Source: DATKHR01 sp036557365
GTDB taxonomy: Bacteria > Acidobacteriota > Vicinamibacteria > Vicinamibacterales > CAVVIG01
Direction of reading: 5' to 3'
NCBI GenBank assembly: GCA_036557365.1
Contig: DATBHR010000092.1
Location: forward strand, 357,065-421,064
Length of the DNA: 64,000 nucleotides
Shown: piece by piece, positions 62,273 to 64,000 of the stretch
Position numbering within the stretch: the first letter of the stretch is position 1
Layout of the letters: each line of letters starts with the position of its first letter
Notes under the pieces: model-generated
What the model saw: only the letters and a program-made list of their open reading frames with translations
Told to the model about the DNA's origin: nothing
The model's database searches: none
Position numbers and translations under genes: made by a program

Positions 62273-64000
62273 ATGTATAGCCTTCCCAAGAACGTTTACC
62301 GCGAGCGCATCGATTTTTCGAAGATCAAGACCACCGTTCCGATTCCGAACCTGATCGAGATTCAGAAGAAGTCCTACGAACGCTTCCTGCAGATGAACCG
62401 GCTGCCGAGCGAGCGCGAGGACGCCGGTCTCCAGTCGGTGTTCAAGTCGGTGTTCCCGATCAGCGACTTCCGCGAGAACTCGTCGCTCGAGTTCATCGAA
62501 TATTCGATCGGCAACTGGGAGTGCAAGTGCGGCAAGCTGCAGGGGCTCCATCATCTGCGCAAGCCGTGCAGCAACTGCGGCGCGACGCTCATCGCGGATC
62601 CGTACGGCGACCGTGAAGTCCTCTGCCCGCGCTGCGGGAAGGCCAATCAGGCCCGCGGTGACGTGTGCGACATCTGCGGCAACACCGTCGGCCTCAAGCT
62701 GAAGTACGACGTGGACGAGTGCCAGGAGCGCGGCATGACCTACGCCGTCCCGCTCAAGGTCACCATCCGCCTCGTGGTCTGGAACAAGGATCCCGAGACC
62801 GGCGTGAAGACCATCCGCGACATCAAGGAGCAGGAGGTCTACTTCGGCGACATCCCGCTGATGACGGAGAACGGCACCTTCATCATCAACGGCACCGAAC
62901 GCGTCATCGTCTCGCAGCTCCACCGTTCGCCCGGCGCCTTCTTCCACTCGGAAGACAAGACGCTCTACGTCGCGCAGATCATCCCGTACCGTGGATCGTG
63001 GGTCGAGTTCGAGTACGACACGAAGAACCTGCTCTACGTTCGCATCGATCGCAAGCGGAAGTTCCTCGCGTCGGTGTTCCTGCGCGCGCTGGGCCTGCGC
63101 GGCGCGGACGAGATCATCCGCGCGTTCTACAACGTCGACAAGCTGCACGTGAAGGGCGGGAAGATCTACTGGGGCGTCCAGGACAGCCTGGTCGGCCTGC
63201 GCGCCGCGACCGAGATTCACGTCCCGGGCGGCGAGTTCACGATTCAGTCGGGCAAGAAAATCACGCGGAACGCGATCGAAGCGCTCAAGAAGGCGAACGT
63301 CGAAGCGATCGAGATCTCCGACGCCGAGCTCGAGGGCGCCTACGCGGCCGCCGACGTGGTCGACCCGTCGACCGGCGAGGTCATCCTCGAAGCCAACGAG
63401 GAATTGACGCCCCGCGTCATCTCGATGGCGCAGGAGAAGAACGTCGATCGCATCGACGTGTTCTTCCCCGAGCGTGACGAAGTCGGCTCCATCATCAGCC
63501 AGACGCTGAAGAAGGATCCGATCCACACGCACGAAGAAGCGCTCATCGAGATCTACCGCCGCCTCCGGCCCGGCGATCCGCCGACGCTCGACAGTTCGCG
63601 GTCGCTCTTCGAGAACATGTTCTTCAACCCGCAGAAGTACGACTTCTCGCGCGTCGGCCGGTTGAAGCTCAACACGAAGCTCGGACTCAACACGCCGCTC
63701 GACGAGAAGATTCTGCACCCGCAGGACTTCTACGAGGTCATCAAGTACCTGCTCAAGCTGCGTCGCAACCCGGCGAACGTCGACGACATCGACCACCTCG
63801 GCAACCGTCGTGTCCGCTCGGTCGGCGAACTCCTCGAGAACCAGTTCCGGATCGGGCTCGTCCGCATGGAGCGCGCGATCAAGGAAAAGATGTCGGTCTA
63901 CCAGGAAATGGCGACCGCCATGCCGCACGACCTGATCAACGCGAAGCCGGTCATGGCCGCGATTCGCGAGTTCTTCGGGTCGTCGCAGCTGTCGCAGTTC
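62273..64000 (+). CDS. rpoB: RNA polymerase subunit beta (3' end outside window), with eight-Cys insertion
   Basis: 576 codons of RpoB are visible, open to the window edge and ending at SSQLSQF just before the rifampicin region. The opening YSLPKNVYRERIDFSKIK and blocks such as GTFIINGTERVIVSQLHRSP are standard. Unusually, about 55 residues are inserted between SIGN and KYDVDECQERG, with Cys at 84, 86, 99, 102, 118, 121, 132 and 135: CxC/CxxC and CxxC/CxxC, which look like two zinc ribbons. E. coli RpoB has no such segment there. Confidence 0.97.
   Translation, partial: MYSLPKNVYRERIDFSKIKTTVPIPNLIEIQKKSYERFLQMNRLPSEREDAGLQSVFKSVFPISDFRENSSLEFIEYSIGNWECKCGKLQGLHHLRKPCSNCGATLIADPYGDREVLCPRCGKANQARGDVCDICGNTVGLKLKYDVDECQERGMTYAVPLKVTIRLVVWNKDPETGVKTIRDIKEQEVYFGDIPLMTENGTFIINGTERVIVSQLHRSPGAFFHSEDKTLYVAQIIPYRGSWVEFEYDTKNLLYVRIDRKRKFLASVFLRALGLRGADEIIRAFYNVDKLHVKGGKIYWGVQDSLVGLRAATEIHVPGGEFTIQSGKKITRNAIEALKKANVEAIEISDAELEGAYAAADVVDPSTGEVILEANEELTPRVISMAQEKNVDRIDVFFPERDEVGSIISQTLKKDPIHTHEEALIEIYRRLRPGDPPTLDSSRSLFENMFFNPQKYDFSRVGRLKLNTKLGLNTPLDEKILHPQDFYEVIKYLLKLRRNPANVDDIDHLGNRRVRSVGELLENQFRIGLVRMERAIKEKMSVYQEMATAMPHDLINAKPVMAAIREFFGSSQLSQF

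Noticed and set aside
62201..63928. 575-residue minus-strand frame opposite rpoB
   Set aside because: Antisense shadow of rpoB; rich in Val, Asp, Glu and Arg with no recognisable domain.

Overview
The window is dense, high-GC bacterial chromosome with no gene-free stretch above about 170 bases, no rRNA, no phage and no insertion sequence. The best guess for the host is an Acidobacteriota lineage, perhaps the Vicinamibacteria (subdivision 6). That is an inference from the long orphan ADOP-type ABC permease, the PQQ dehydrogenase/dihaem cytochrome pair, the LPS heptose genes and overall gene style, not from a database match.

Layout. 1-4.1 kb: the end of fdhD, a YdeP-type bis-MGD oxidoreductase and a secreted alpha/beta hydrolase. 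4.1-9.8 kb: a repair pair on the minus strand, nei2 overlapping full-length lhr. 9.9-13.4 kb: a coiled-coil protein, a double-domain SagB-type oxidoreductase, a small secreted protein and a glycosyltransferase. 13.5-24.9 kb: a tightly overlapping complex I operon, nuoABCDEF-H-JKLMN, from which nuoG and nuoI are missing. 24.9-28.4 kb, minus strand: PQQ dehydrogenase, dihaem cytochrome c and a collagen-like secreted protein. 28.5-36.6 kb: selA, two proteins of unknown role, cspA, purH, an LPS set (heptose kinase, O-antigen ligase, heptosyltransferase) and a Trm112-like protein. 36.6-41.4 kb: TPR protein, LolB-like lipoprotein, ispE, tRNA-Gln, prs. 41.5-49.7 kb: rplY, pth, rpsF, rpsR, rplI, dnaB, alr, radA and a PIN-TRAM protein. 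49.7-56.5 kb: plsC, the ADOP permease, an ispDF fusion, gltX and rlmB. 56.6-64 kb: the classical tRNA-Thr-Tyr-Gly-Thr-tuf-rpmG-tRNA-Trp-secE-nusG-rplKAJL-rpoB block, with rpoB cut by the window end.

The most unusual structure is not a gene. At about fourteen spacers, twelve of them between 41.4 and 62.2 kb, there are tandem arrays of degenerate 7-9 bp words (GCGGATT, TTGGTGA(N), AGGGCTC, ATTCCCA, TAGGTCGGG and others). Most are followed by the reverse-complement array, giving long imperfect hairpins. The word differs between loci but a few words recur at several loci. One array of four perfect heptamers lies in frame at the ispD/ispF junction, and one begins with the prs stop codon. I know of short tandemly repeated repetitive (STRR) heptamers in cyanobacteria, but not of a described inverted, word-switching class like this one. 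Other points worth checking: an eight-cysteine insertion in RpoB, an EF-Tu whose switch I lacks the usual RGITI, an intrinsic terminator in the cspA leader, a heptosyltransferase with no canonical start codon, and repeated -10-like boxes only 7-14 nt before start codons, suggesting (near-)leaderless mRNAs.

Starts were chosen by me from overlaps, Shine-Dalgarno-like sites and family N-termini; all identifications are by reading motifs, with no database search.
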